From: Bacteroidales bacterium
Lineage (GTDB): Bacteria; Bacteroidota; Bacteroidia; Bacteroidales; F082
Reading direction: 5' to 3'
Length of the DNA stretch: 51,775 bases
Assembly (NCBI GenBank): GCA_024710405.1
Contig: JANJUV010000014.1
Location: 1-51,775, forward strand
Shown here: in pieces, positions 26,071 through 35,278 of the stretch
Numbering within the stretch: position 1 is the first letter of the stretch
Layout of the letters: each line of letters starts with the position of its first letter
Notes under the pieces: generated by a model
Database searches by the model: none
Seen by the model: the letters and a program-made list of their open reading frames with translations, nothing else
What the model was told of the DNA's origin: nothing
Program-made: the position numbers and the translations under genes

Positions 26071-26184
26071 TGTTAATTTTTTTGCACATAAAATTAGTTT
26101 ATAGTTTTGATAAACAATAAATTATTAGTAACAACACAGAGTGTTTGCCGGAGTAAAAAAAGCACCTGATTACCTATATTTTTC

Positions 26185-26192
26185 TATATTTG
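26185..26192 (+). promoter_or_regulatory. Bacteroidota -7 promoter element of purL
   Basis: TATATTTG matches TAnnTTTG and ends 15 bases before the ATG at 26208. No clear -33 partner. Confidence 0.5.
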
Positions 26193-26207
26193 CAGCGGGT
26201 TTATTTG

Positions 26208-29200
26208 ATGAAGTACCAAAAAACAAGCCGCATGATCCTGTTCTTTCAGCCTTCCCGACACAAGTTAATTGCACTTGAAACCGAATCAGACCTCAATCAG
26301 GAAGACCTGCAGAAGCTGAAATGGCTTTTTGGCGGGGCAGAATTGCTGGATGTCAGAACAGTTTCAGGAGATTTTATCGGACCTCGTCGTGAAATGGTCA
26401 CCCCCTGGAGCACCAATGCAGTTGAGATTACCCAGAATATGGGCATATCAGGTATTTCACGCATCGAAGAATTTTTGGCTGCCGACAAAGGAAAGACCGC
26501 TTACGATCCCATGCTCCAGTACCTGTACCACAATCCGGGGCAGGATGTGTTCCTGATCGGCCGTAAACCTGAATCTCTTATTTATATCGATGACATCGGG
26601 GCCTATAATATCAGTGAAGGTCTTGCTTTGAGCCCGGATGAGGTGGAATACCTTTATCAGATCAGCCAGAAAATTGGACGCAGACTTACTGACAGTGAAG
26701 TTTATGGGTTCGCTCAGGTAAATTCGGAGCACTGCCGGCATAAGATATTCAACGGCACTTTTATCATTGATGGGAAAACCATGCCTGAAACCCTCTTTGC
26801 GTTGATCAAAAAGACCTCCGCAGCAAACCCGAACCGATTGGTTTCGGCCTACAAAGACAATGTTGCCTTTATCCTTGGTCCCGAAGCAGTTCAGTTTGCT
26901 CCTGAAAAACCTGATGATGCCGCATTTTTTACCCTTACAGACATATCAACGGTGATCTCCCTGAAGGCAGAGACCCATAACTTTCCCACTACTGTTGAAC
27001 CATTCAATGGTGCTTCGACAGGAAGCGGCGGAGAGATCCGCGACCGGCTTGCCGGAGGCAAAGGAAGCATTCCACTGGCAGGCACTGCTGTCTACATGAC
27101 ACCTTATGCCCGCACTGAGGATGGCCGGAGTTGGGAACAGCACTGGCCTGAAAGAAACTGGCTCTACCACAAACCTTCGGAATTGCTCATCAAGGCCTCC
27201 AACGGAGCTTCCGACTTCGGAAACAAATTCGGTCAGCCACTGATCAACGGTAGTCTGCTGACTTTCGAACATATGGAAGGCAGACAATTTGGCTACGACA
27301 AGGTGGTGATGCTGGCCGGTGGTGTCGGTTACGCACGTGCTGAAGACAGCCGGAAGGAAACACCCGAACCCGGCGATGTGATCGTGGTTCTTGGAGGCGA
27401 CAATTACCGCATTGGTATGGGCGGAGGTGCAGTTTCGAGTGTCGACACAGGACAATTAAGCAACGCCATCGAACTGAATGCTGTTCAAAGAGCCAATCCG
27501 GAGATGCAGAAGAGGGTTTCCAATGTCATCAGGGCAATGGCCGAAACAGGTTCCAATCCCATTCGCTCGGTACATGATCACGGAGCGGGTGGACACCTCA
27601 ACAGCCTTTCGGAACTGGTGGAAGAAACCGGAGGAATCATCAAAGTGGGAAATCTGCCGGTAGGTGACCCCACACTCTCTGATAAGGAAATCATCGGCAA
27701 CGAATCACAGGAACGCATGGGATTGGTGATCAGGCAAAAAGATCTTGAATTACTAGACCGTACCGCGAAAAGGGAGCGTTCGCCATCCTACGAAGTTGGC
27801 CGGGTAACCGGTGACCACCAACTGGTTTTTGAACGCAACGAAAGCGAATGCCCGGTGCAACTGCCTCTTGAGGATCTTTTCGGGAAACCACCACGCACTG
27901 TGCTCAGCGACAGCAGTAAATGCTACCATTTTGAGCCATTGCAATTTACTAATGATAACTTTCATTTCTACTTGAATCAGGTACTGCAACTTGAGGCTGT
28001 TGCCTGCAAGGATTGGCTCACCAACAAAGTGGATCGTTCTGTTACAGGCCGTGTGGCTATGCAGCAATGTTGCGGTGAAATACAGTTGCCTCTCAATAAT
28101 TTGGGTATCACAGCTATAGATTATGTTGGTCATCGCGGCATTGCCACTGCACTCGGACACGCCCCCGTTGCCGGCCTTATTGACTCAAGAATCGGTTCGC
28201 GGCTATCAGTTGCCGAAGCCTTAACCAATCTGGTTTGGGCACCCATCGAAGGCGGCCTTAAAGGCGTTTCGTTAAGCGCCAACTGGATGTGGCCTGCAAA
28301 GAACGAGGGCGAAAACAGCCGTCTGTACAAAGCAGTGAAAGCATTGAGCGATTTCTGTATCGAATTGGGAATCAACGTGCCAACAGGCAAGGATAGTCTT
28401 TCGATGACACAGCAATATCCCGACGGAAACCGTGTGCTTGCACCCGGAACGGTTATCGTTACTGCTGTTGGTGAAGTGAGTGACTTCCGCAAGACCATAC
28501 GGCCCGTGCTCATTCACGACACTGATTCTGTTCTGCTTTATGTGGACCTTTCGTCTGACGATTTTAAACTTGGGGGAAGCAGTTTTGCACAGGTGCTTCA
28601 TGCCATTGGCAATCAGGCTCCTGATGTTATCGAACCCGAACGATTTGTACGGGCATTTGACTGTGTGCAGCACCTGATTCATAACGGTCTGGTGCTTTCG
28701 GGTCACGATGTATCTGCCGGCGGACTTGTGACGGCACTCCTCGAAATGAACTTTGCCAACTGCGACCACGGGCTTAGCGTCAACCTTGAAAAACTCGGCA
28801 ATTCGGATACCATCAGTATATTGTTCAGCGAAAAACCTGCGCTGTTGCTTCAGATCAAAGAAACAGAAAAGACCAAAGAAATATTCGAAGAGCACGGAAT
28901 TGATTTTGTTGTTCTGGGCAAACCCGAAAAGGATCGCTTCCTCACCATCAGGCGCGGAAAGGAAACCATCAGGCTTGAGATTGACCATTTGCGCGACACC
29001 TGGTATAAATCATCCTATTTGCTTGATCGTTTACAAAGCGGTGACCGCAAGGCTCTGGAACGGTTTAGGCATTATAAGCGTCAGGATCTGGAGTTTAGCT
29101 TCAACCGGTCTTTCTCCGGAAAAGCATCTCAGTATGGAATTGAGTTAAACCGGCGCAAGCCAACAGGCATCAGGGCAGCGATCATACGTGAGAAAGGTGT

Positions 29201-29921
29201 AAACGGCGACAGAGAAATGGCCTATGCACTATATCTCGCAGGTTTCGATGTTAAAGATGTGCATATGACCGACCTGATCAGCGGCCGCGAAGACCTCTCG
29301 GATGTGCGTATGATTGTGTTTGTGGGTGGATTCTCCAACTCCGATGTGCTTGGATCGGCAAAAGGCTGGGCAGGTGCATTCCTCTACAACGACAAAGCAA
29401 GGGAAGCCCTCGAAAGGTTCTACGCCCGCCCCGACACCCTAAGTCTTGGTGTTTGCAACGGATGCCAGCTGATGACCGAACTCAAGCTCATTTATCCCGA
29501 ACATCCCGAACATCTTGTGATGCTTCCAAATGACTCGGGCAAATTTGAGTCAGCTTTCCTCACGGTTGATATACCGGCAAATAACAGCGTCATGCTCGGA
29601 TCCCTGGCCGGAAAACGTCTTGGTGTTTGGGTAGCCCACGGCGAAGGAAAGTTCAGTTTCCCCTGCTTCATGGACAAATACAACATAGTTATGACTTACG
29701 GCCATGAGGAATATCCGGGCAATCCCAACGGAAGCGATTGGGCGGCAGCGGCTGTATGTTCCAATGATGGCCGCCACCTGGCGATGATGCCCCACCTCGA
29801 AAGGGCTTTCCTGCCCTGGCAATGGGCGCACTACCCCGAAGGCCGTCAGGCAGACGAAGTAAGTCCATGGATAGAAGCATTTGTCAATGCACGCGAGTGG
29901 ATCAAAAAACAAATGGATTGA
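26208..29921 (+). CDS. purL: Phosphoribosylformylglycinamidine synthase (large, fused)
   Basis: Fourth step of purine synthesis: FGAR, glutamine and ATP to FGAM. At 1237 residues it is the single-chain form with the PurS-like N-terminus, two PurM/PurL-like ATP-binding halves and a C-terminal glutamine amidotransferase. Visible motifs are VNSEHCRHKIFNG, AETHNFPTTVEPF and STGSGGEIRD in the synthetase. The amidotransferase carries GVCNGCQLM (nucleophile Cys) and AHGEGKF (His). The ATG at 26208 lies after the promoter; ATG 26232 (MILFF) is an alternative. No other pur gene is adjacent. Confidence 0.95.
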   Translation: MKYQKTSRMILFFQPSRHKLIALETESDLNQEDLQKLKWLFGGAELLDVRTVSGDFIGPRREMVTPWSTNAVEITQNMGISGISRIEEFLAADKGKTAYDPMLQYLYHNPGQDVFLIGRKPESLIYIDDIGAYNISEGLALSPDEVEYLYQISQKIGRRLTDSEVYGFAQVNSEHCRHKIFNGTFIIDGKTMPETLFALIKKTSAANPNRLVSAYKDNVAFILGPEAVQFAPEKPDDAAFFTLTDISTVISLKAETHNFPTTVEPFNGASTGSGGEIRDRLAGGKGSIPLAGTAVYMTPYARTEDGRSWEQHWPERNWLYHKPSELLIKASNGASDFGNKFGQPLINGSLLTFEHMEGRQFGYDKVVMLAGGVGYARAEDSRKETPEPGDVIVVLGGDNYRIGMGGGAVSSVDTGQLSNAIELNAVQRANPEMQKRVSNVIRAMAETGSNPIRSVHDHGAGGHLNSLSELVEETGGIIKVGNLPVGDPTLSDKEIIGNESQERMGLVIRQKDLELLDRTAKRERSPSYEVGRVTGDHQLVFERNESECPVQLPLEDLFGKPPRTVLSDSSKCYHFEPLQFTNDNFHFYLNQVLQLEAVACKDWLTNKVDRSVTGRVAMQQCCGEIQLPLNNLGITAIDYVGHRGIATALGHAPVAGLIDSRIGSRLSVAEALTNLVWAPIEGGLKGVSLSANWMWPAKNEGENSRLYKAVKALSDFCIELGINVPTGKDSLSMTQQYPDGNRVLAPGTVIVTAVGEVSDFRKTIRPVLIHDTDSVLLYVDLSSDDFKLGGSSFAQVLHAIGNQAPDVIEPERFVRAFDCVQHLIHNGLVLSGHDVSAGGLVTALLEMNFANCDHGLSVNLEKLGNSDTISILFSEKPALLLQIKETEKTKEIFEEHGIDFVVLGKPEKDRFLTIRRGKETIRLEIDHLRDTWYKSSYLLDRLQSGDRKALERFRHYKRQDLEFSFNRSFSGKASQYGIELNRRKPTGIRAAIIREKGVNGDREMAYALYLAGFDVKDVHMTDLISGREDLSDVRMIVFVGGFSNSDVLGSAKGWAGAFLYNDKAREALERFYARPDTLSLGVCNGCQLMTELKLIYPEHPEHLVMLPNDSGKFESAFLTVDIPANNSVMLGSLAGKRLGVWVAHGEGKFSFPCFMDKYNIVMTYGHEEYPGNPNGSDWAAAAVCSNDGRHLAMMPHLERAFLPWQWAHYPEGRQADEVSPWIEAFVNAREWIKKQMD

Positions 29922-30009
29922 GTTGTTGCCCCTGTGCAATTTACCGGACTAAAACAAAACGTTAATATCCATTACAAGCTGCTCCAACGGCTTTAACGGA
30001 TAGTAGAAT

Positions 30010-30030
30010 ATGTTTTGTTAACGAAAACAT
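30010..30030. promoter_or_regulatory. Palindrome before TonB-dependent receptor gene
   Basis: The 21 bases are ATGTTTT-gttaacg-AAAACAT, a perfect 7-bp inverted repeat around GTTAAC, ending five bases before the start codon at 30036. The position fits a repressor operator or a translation-blocking hairpin. It does not match the classical Fur box. Confidence 0.4.
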
Positions 30031-30035
30031 GAATC

Positions 30036-32039
30036 ATGAGAACGGGTTATATACGGATAGGCGTTGTTGGTTTGGTGCTCACTGCAGTAATGATGTTTCC
30101 TCTTACGCTGCTTTCAGTACCCGACACCATACTTATGCAGGAAGTGGAAGTTCATGCCGGTAAAATCAGAAGCCTCTACAGCGATCACGTCAGAATTAAC
30201 CGGATTTTAAGCAGACAGGAGCTCAACCACAATCCTTCAGGTGATCTTTCGGGATTGCTCAATTCACTTCCATCGGTGGATCTCCGTCAGCGGGGCCCCG
30301 GAGGTATTCAGGGCGATTTGGGCATCAGGGCAGGAACTTTTGAGCAAAGCCTGCTGCTGATCGACGGGGTGCAGCTGAATGACCCGCAAACCGGGCACCA
30401 TAACATGAATATTGCTCCGGATACCGACGACCTCGAACGTGTTGAACTGCTCGAAGGATCAGGGTCGCGCATTTTCGGGCCTAATGCCCTGTCAGGCGCG
30501 GTAAACCTGGTTACCCGCCGGCCTGATGCCAACACCCTCAGGATTTCATTGAGTGGCGGACAGTTTGGCCTCAATCAGCAGCGTCTTTCCCTCGGTCTGC
30601 GCGGAAAAACAATAAGTACTTTATTTTCTGTTTCAAGATCATCATCAGATGGTTATGCTGAAAATACCGATTTCAACCGCCTGCAATTGTTCAACAAAGC
30701 AGAATGGAACAGTGGTCATGGATTGATTGCCCTTACAATCGCTTACACCAACAATGCTTTTGGCGCCTACAAATTCTACACCGGAACCTATCCCTGGCAA
30801 TACGAACAGGTGCGCACCGGCTTCACCAGACTCTCTTTTGAAGGCAAAGGCCGCAACCAGCTAAGAGCCGGTATCCACTGGAGGCGGAATTTCGACCGAT
30901 TTGAGCTGTTCAGGGAAGGGAAAGGATGGTATCAACTCAGCGAGGGGTGGTATGTCAGAAACCAGGACACTGCAGGGTTCCGCACCCCATCAGGACTTGT
31001 TCCTTATGCCGGCCATAATTTTCACCGAACTGATGTGCTTGGTGCCGAAGCAGGTCTGAGCCGTTCGGGATTACTGGGACGTGCAGCCATCGGGGCTTCC
31101 TGGAAGCTGGAAAGAATCCTTTCTACCGTGCTGGGCGAGAAACTGGATCAATCTGTGGCCGTTCCAGGTTTTGATGCAAAATACGGTTACGGGGACAGCC
31201 GCAACCACCTGAACTTTTTTGCTGACTATTCGCTCACAACCCGCTTGATGAGTTTTTCAGCTGGCGCGCTGCTCTACCGTCAGCCTGATTTTGGCTGGTT
31301 TTTCAGTCCGGGGACGGATGTTGAGTTGAAATTCAAAAAGCACTACCGGCTTTTTGCCTCTGTGAACCGGGCCATACGGCTGCCGACATTCACCGATCTT
31401 TACTACAAAGGCCCTGTAAACCAGGCCAATCCATTGCTAAAGCCTGAAACTGCCATTAACTGGGAAACAGGATTGTTGTTTAGTCGCGATGGGCTTCAGC
31501 TCAGGACGAACTTATTTCTCAGGCAGGGAAACAACATCATCGACTGGGTACGACCTGCCGATTCGGTCAAATGGATCAGCATGAACCACACCAGACTCAA
31601 CACATACGGTGCTGAATTCAGCGCCCACTGGAATCCGAAATCACAGTGGATGTGGATGCCTCAGCAGTCAGGATTTACAGCGGCTTTTTATCGTGTTGAC
31701 AAACAAAGTGGTAGTTTTCAGTCAGCCTATGCACTCGACTATGTCCGTATGAAATTGAACATTTCTGCCAACCACCGCCTTCCGGCCGGTTTTGGGTTCA
31801 CCTGGAGCCTGACCTATCGCGACAGGGAAGGAGGCTGGTTTGATGCAGCTGCAGGCAAACAGATTGATTATAAGCCGGTGTGGTTGCTTGATGCCAGAAT
31901 GTTGTGGCAACGTAAACAATGGAAACTGCACCTTGCTGCAACCAATTGTTTCAATCAACCGTATTACGACATAGCCGGTGTGGTTATGCCCGGAAGGTGG
32001 ATCAGCGGCGGTTTAAGCTATGAAATCAGCTTCAGATAG
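30036..32039 (+). CDS. TonB-dependent receptor (BtuB-like)
   Basis: A 667-residue outer-membrane receptor. A signal peptide (about 1-27) is followed by a possible Ton box DTILMQEVEV, a plug domain (about 50-165; LLIDGVQLNDPQTGHHNMNI) and a 22-strand barrel ending GGLSYEISFR. The plug resembles the BtuB branch, which would suit the cobalamin need of NrdJ, but the substrate cannot be read. No carboxypeptidase-regulatory domain and no SusD partner are present, so it is not a typical glycan (SusC) receptor. The kinase gene follows after 23 bases and may be co-transcribed. Confidence 0.88.
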   Translation: MRTGYIRIGVVGLVLTAVMMFPLTLLSVPDTILMQEVEVHAGKIRSLYSDHVRINRILSRQELNHNPSGDLSGLLNSLPSVDLRQRGPGGIQGDLGIRAGTFEQSLLLIDGVQLNDPQTGHHNMNIAPDTDDLERVELLEGSGSRIFGPNALSGAVNLVTRRPDANTLRISLSGGQFGLNQQRLSLGLRGKTISTLFSVSRSSSDGYAENTDFNRLQLFNKAEWNSGHGLIALTIAYTNNAFGAYKFYTGTYPWQYEQVRTGFTRLSFEGKGRNQLRAGIHWRRNFDRFELFREGKGWYQLSEGWYVRNQDTAGFRTPSGLVPYAGHNFHRTDVLGAEAGLSRSGLLGRAAIGASWKLERILSTVLGEKLDQSVAVPGFDAKYGYGDSRNHLNFFADYSLTTRLMSFSAGALLYRQPDFGWFFSPGTDVELKFKKHYRLFASVNRAIRLPTFTDLYYKGPVNQANPLLKPETAINWETGLLFSRDGLQLRTNLFLRQGNNIIDWVRPADSVKWISMNHTRLNTYGAEFSAHWNPKSQWMWMPQQSGFTAAFYRVDKQSGSFQSAYALDYVRMKLNISANHRLPAGFGFTWSLTYRDREGGWFDAAAGKQIDYKPVWLLDARMLWQRKQWKLHLAATNCFNQPYYDIAGVVMPGRWISGGLSYEISFR

Positions 32040-32062
32040 TTATTTGTACAAGAAATCAGGCT

Positions 32063-33016
32063 ATGGAAACTCCTGAAGGAAATATCAACATATGGCAAAA
32101 AGTTGAAAAGACTGATGCGGACAAGGTCTTTTCAGCCAAGCTGATGCTTTTTGGCGAATACACCGTGATCTGCGGATCAATGGCGCTGATGACACCCCTT
32201 AGGCGTTTCTCGGCCCATTGGGACTGGCAACCTCCAGACTCCGGCCATCCTTCGGTTCCTTACCTCAACGATTATTTTTCTTACCTCAACGGAAACACCC
32301 AACTGCAAGGTGTGCTCGACCTGAAGCAAATGAAATCAGATTTGCATAACGGATTAGTATTTGCATCTGATATTCCGGTTGGTTATGGCGCCGGCTCATC
32401 GGGAGCTCTGGTGTCGGCTGTTTATCAACGATATGCATTTAGCGTATCCAATGATACGCATGCTTTGAAGCATATTCTTGCTGTGATGGAGTCGTATTTT
32501 CACGGGCAGAGTTCAGGACTCGATCCCTTGTGCATCAACCTTGACCGGCCTTTGCTGCTTCGCAGCGACGGGACTATAGATGCCGATATACACTTGCCGG
32601 ATACAGTATTTTCCGATGCAGGTATTTTTCTGGTGGATACCGGTGACACCGGAATGACTGCCCCTTTGGTTGGTTTCTTCCGCGATCAGCTGAAAAACCT
32701 GAGCTTTTTCAGGAAGTTGGCTAACGTGCTGATTCCGGCAACCAACAACGCCATACGTTCATTTATCGATACCGACACTATGGGTATGTTTGAAAACCTC
32801 AGCGTGATTTCCTCATTTCAACTTACCGAAATGCAACCAATGATTCCTGAAGACTTCAGGGATTTTTGGAAATCGGGCATGGAACAAGACCTTTACGTTA
32901 CCAAACTTTGCGGTTCCGGCGGCGGTGGTTTCATGCTTGGGTTTACCCAAAACACAACCGCGCTGGATCAATGGATAAAGAGTAATTATCCTGATATCAA
33001 TTACTTTTACCTGTAA
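32063..33016 (+). CDS. GHMP kinase, mevalonate kinase-like
   Basis: A 317-residue ATP-dependent small-molecule kinase. The GHMP signature PVGYGAGSSGALVSAVY (about residues 110-126) and the C-terminal glycine loop KLCGSGGGGFMLGF (about 287-300) are clear. SAKLMLFGEYTVICGS near the start and SSGLDPLCINLDRPL (about 153-167) fit mevalonate kinases of Bacteroidota. Phosphorylating mevalonate would feed the isopentenyl diphosphate used by the polyprenyl synthase at 509. Other mevalonate genes are not adjacent, so the substrate remains inferred. Confidence 0.8.
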   Translation: METPEGNINIWQKVEKTDADKVFSAKLMLFGEYTVICGSMALMTPLRRFSAHWDWQPPDSGHPSVPYLNDYFSYLNGNTQLQGVLDLKQMKSDLHNGLVFASDIPVGYGAGSSGALVSAVYQRYAFSVSNDTHALKHILAVMESYFHGQSSGLDPLCINLDRPLLLRSDGTIDADIHLPDTVFSDAGIFLVDTGDTGMTAPLVGFFRDQLKNLSFFRKLANVLIPATNNAIRSFIDTDTMGMFENLSVISSFQLTEMQPMIPEDFRDFWKSGMEQDLYVTKLCGSGGGGFMLGFTQNTTALDQWIKSNYPDINYFYL

Positions 33017-33040
33017 AACTGATGGCCAGAAAAGCCATGG

Positions 33041-33071
33041 TTGACACTTCAGGTGTTAATCATTAAATTTG
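33041..33071 (+). promoter_or_regulatory. Promoter of adenine deaminase gene
   Basis: TTG at 33041-33043, a 20-base spacer and TAAATTTG at 33064-33071, ending 16 bases before the ATG at 33088. Good match to the phylum consensus. Confidence 0.6.
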
Positions 33072-33087
33072 TACCAAACAGATACAA

Positions 33088-34740
33088 ATGAAAACACAAC
33101 AACGCATTGAGTTGCAAGGACAGATTGTTGATCTGGTTGCTATGGAGATTTATCCGGGCACAGTCATTGCCGAAGACGGTGTAATCACCGGAATCCGCAG
33201 GGAGAAGGTCAACAGCACTAATTATATCATCCCCGGCCTGATCGATGCACATGTGCATATCGAAAGTTCGATGCTGATTCCGTCAGAGTTTGCGCGGCTG
33301 GCTACGGTGCACGGAACGGTAGCCACTGTTTCTGATCCGCACGAAATTGCCAATGTGCTTGGTGTCGAAGGAATTGACTATATGATCGAAAATGGCAGAC
33401 AAGTGCCCTTTAAATTTTATTTCGGTGCTTCGAGTTGTGTGCCGGCAACAGATTTTGAAACAACAGGCGCATCTCTGGGGCCCGAAGACGTAGGCAGGCT
33501 GCTTTCACGACCTGAGATTAAATACCTGTCGGAGATGATGAATTATCCGGGTGTGCTGTTCAAAGATCCGGAAGTAATGGAGAAACTGCGGTTAGCCAGA
33601 ATGTATGGTAAGCCTGTTGATGGGCACGCACCAGGTCTGATGGGCAAAGATGCCGAAACATACATTGCAGCCGGAATAACCACTGACCATGAGTGTTTCA
33701 CTATGGAGGAGGCGCTGGACAAGATCCGCTACGGGATGAAAATACAGATACGCGAAGGCAGTGCTGCACGTAACTTCGACGCACTGATCGGATTGCTTGA
33801 CAATCATGCCGACATGGTGCTGTTTTGCAGCGACGACAAGCACCCGAACGATCTGGTGAAGGGACATATCAACCTGCTGGTAAAACGCGCCATCAGTCTG
33901 GGCTACGACCCACTTAATGTGCTGCGGAGTTGTGTGCTCAATCCGCGAAACCATTACGGACTCGACACAGGTTTGCTGCAACCCGGCGACCCGGCTGATA
34001 TTGTAATTGTAGATCATCTGAGTGATTTTAACGTTTTGGCAACTTATGTGAACGGCATCAAAGTAGCAGAGCATGGCAAGCCGTTGATCAACAGAATAGT
34101 GGCTGAGAAACCAAATAATTTTGTGGCCGAACCACTTCTGCCTGAACAAATTCAGTTGACAGGTACCGGGTGCATGATCAGGGTTATCGAAGCACTCGAA
34201 GGCCAGCTGATTACCAACACCTTGTTGCAATCACCTTTGATTATCGATGGCAAGCTTGTGAGCGACCCTGAACGCGACATCCTGAAAATTGTGGTGTATA
34301 ACCGTTTCAGGCACGCAAGTCCGGCAGTAGCATTCATCAGAAATTTCGGCCTGAAGAAAGGTGCCATTGCCTCGACGGTGGCGCACGACAGCCACAACAT
34401 CATTGCTGTTGGGGCAGAAGATAATGACATTGTAAAAGCCATCAACCTGCTTGTACAAACCAAAGGCGGCATTTCCGTAACCGGACCCGGTCTGAGCCAT
34501 GTACTTCCGCTGCCTGTTGCCGGTCTGATGTCGGATGCTGACGGCTATCAGGTTGCCCGCGATTATGAGGTGATTGATGCTTTGGCCAAAACACTCGGAT
34601 CAAAGCTCAATGCCCCCTTTATGACGCTTTCGTTCATGGCGCTGCTGGTCATCCCCCAACTTAAACTGTCGGATCTTGGGTTGTTCGATGGTAAATCATT
34701 CTCTTTTACGCCACTCGAAGCAGAATCACGTATTGTATAA
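33088..34740 (+). CDS. ade: Adenine deaminase
   Basis: Converts adenine to hypoxanthine and ammonia in purine salvage; 550 residues, amidohydrolase fold. The metal-binding motif DAHVHIESS lies at about residues 51-59, DPHEIANVLG at about 86-95, and the C-terminal extension with VAHDSHNIIAVG and GGISVTGPGLSH is specific to Ade. Normal length. It lies near purL, but each gene has its own promoter, so this is proximity and not an operon. Confidence 0.94.
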   Translation: MKTQQRIELQGQIVDLVAMEIYPGTVIAEDGVITGIRREKVNSTNYIIPGLIDAHVHIESSMLIPSEFARLATVHGTVATVSDPHEIANVLGVEGIDYMIENGRQVPFKFYFGASSCVPATDFETTGASLGPEDVGRLLSRPEIKYLSEMMNYPGVLFKDPEVMEKLRLARMYGKPVDGHAPGLMGKDAETYIAAGITTDHECFTMEEALDKIRYGMKIQIREGSAARNFDALIGLLDNHADMVLFCSDDKHPNDLVKGHINLLVKRAISLGYDPLNVLRSCVLNPRNHYGLDTGLLQPGDPADIVIVDHLSDFNVLATYVNGIKVAEHGKPLINRIVAEKPNNFVAEPLLPEQIQLTGTGCMIRVIEALEGQLITNTLLQSPLIIDGKLVSDPERDILKIVVYNRFRHASPAVAFIRNFGLKKGAIASTVAHDSHNIIAVGAEDNDIVKAINLLVQTKGGISVTGPGLSHVLPLPVAGLMSDADGYQVARDYEVIDALAKTLGSKLNAPFMTLSFMALLVIPQLKLSDLGLFDGKSFSFTPLEAESRIV

Positions 34741-34822
34741 TTTCTGAGAATCACAGTGTTTAAGGCTTTCTTATTTAGATTGTTTACATATTAGACCGGG
34801 AAAGCCATTCGTTTGTTTTTTA

Positions 34823-34853
34823 TTGTGAATGTATTAACAAATCTTTATTTTTG
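34823..34853 (+). promoter_or_regulatory. Promoter of ArsR-type regulator
   Basis: TTG at 34823-34825, a 20-base spacer and TATTTTTG at 34846-34853, 16 bases before the ATG at 34870. Confidence 0.6.
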
Positions 34854-34869
34854 CAGCAAAATATCCCTG

Positions 34870-35169
34870 ATGGAAACCAGAGAGTTGAGTGCACAGAAGT
34901 TGGAGCGAATGGCCGGACGGATGCGGGCTATTGCCCATCCCATGCGCATTGCCATCATCGAGATGCTCACCGAATCGCCTGTGCTTAGTGTTACAGAGAT
35001 TTACACAAAGCTCAGTATTGAACAGGCAGCAGCCTCGCACCACCTGAACATCATGAAAAACCACGGTGTGCTGAAATCGAAACGCGAAGGGAAGAAAATA
35101 TTTTACTCGCTCGTAAACAATACCCTTTCCGACATCATCAAATGTCTGAGCCATTGTAAGGATTGCTGA
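34870..35169 (+). CDS. ArsR-family regulator with C-terminal cysteines
   Basis: A 99-residue winged-helix regulator. AHPMRIAIIEML (about 22-33), a recognition region ASHHLNIMKNHGVLKSKREGKK (55-76) and the beta-wing IFYSL are typical of ArsR/SmtB repressors. The usual ELCVC metal motif of ArsR is absent from the recognition helix. Instead the protein ends C92-x3-C96-x2-C99, with H95, a plausible C-terminal metal or redox sensing site; this is inference. The frame opens upstream at 34813, but the promoter overlaps that part. No transporter is adjacent, so the target is unclear; a CDF exporter lies about 9 kb to the left. Confidence 0.85.
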   Translation: METRELSAQKLERMAGRMRAIAHPMRIAIIEMLTESPVLSVTEIYTKLSIEQAAASHHLNIMKNHGVLKSKREGKKIFYSLVNNTLSDIIKCLSHCKDC

Positions 35170-35264
35170 AGGGTTCAGCCTGGACAGGCTGATTTACATC
35201 ATTGTATACTACATGCTGAATAGTTTTAATTGAATTACTTGGAAAAGAAGTTCAAGTGATTGCA

Positions 35265-35272
35265 TATATTTG
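35265..35272 (+). promoter_or_regulatory. Bacteroidota -7 element, nearly leaderless
   Basis: TATATTTG ends six bases before the ATG at 35279, which suggests a very short or absent leader. Confidence 0.5.
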
Positions 35273-35278
35273 TATCAA

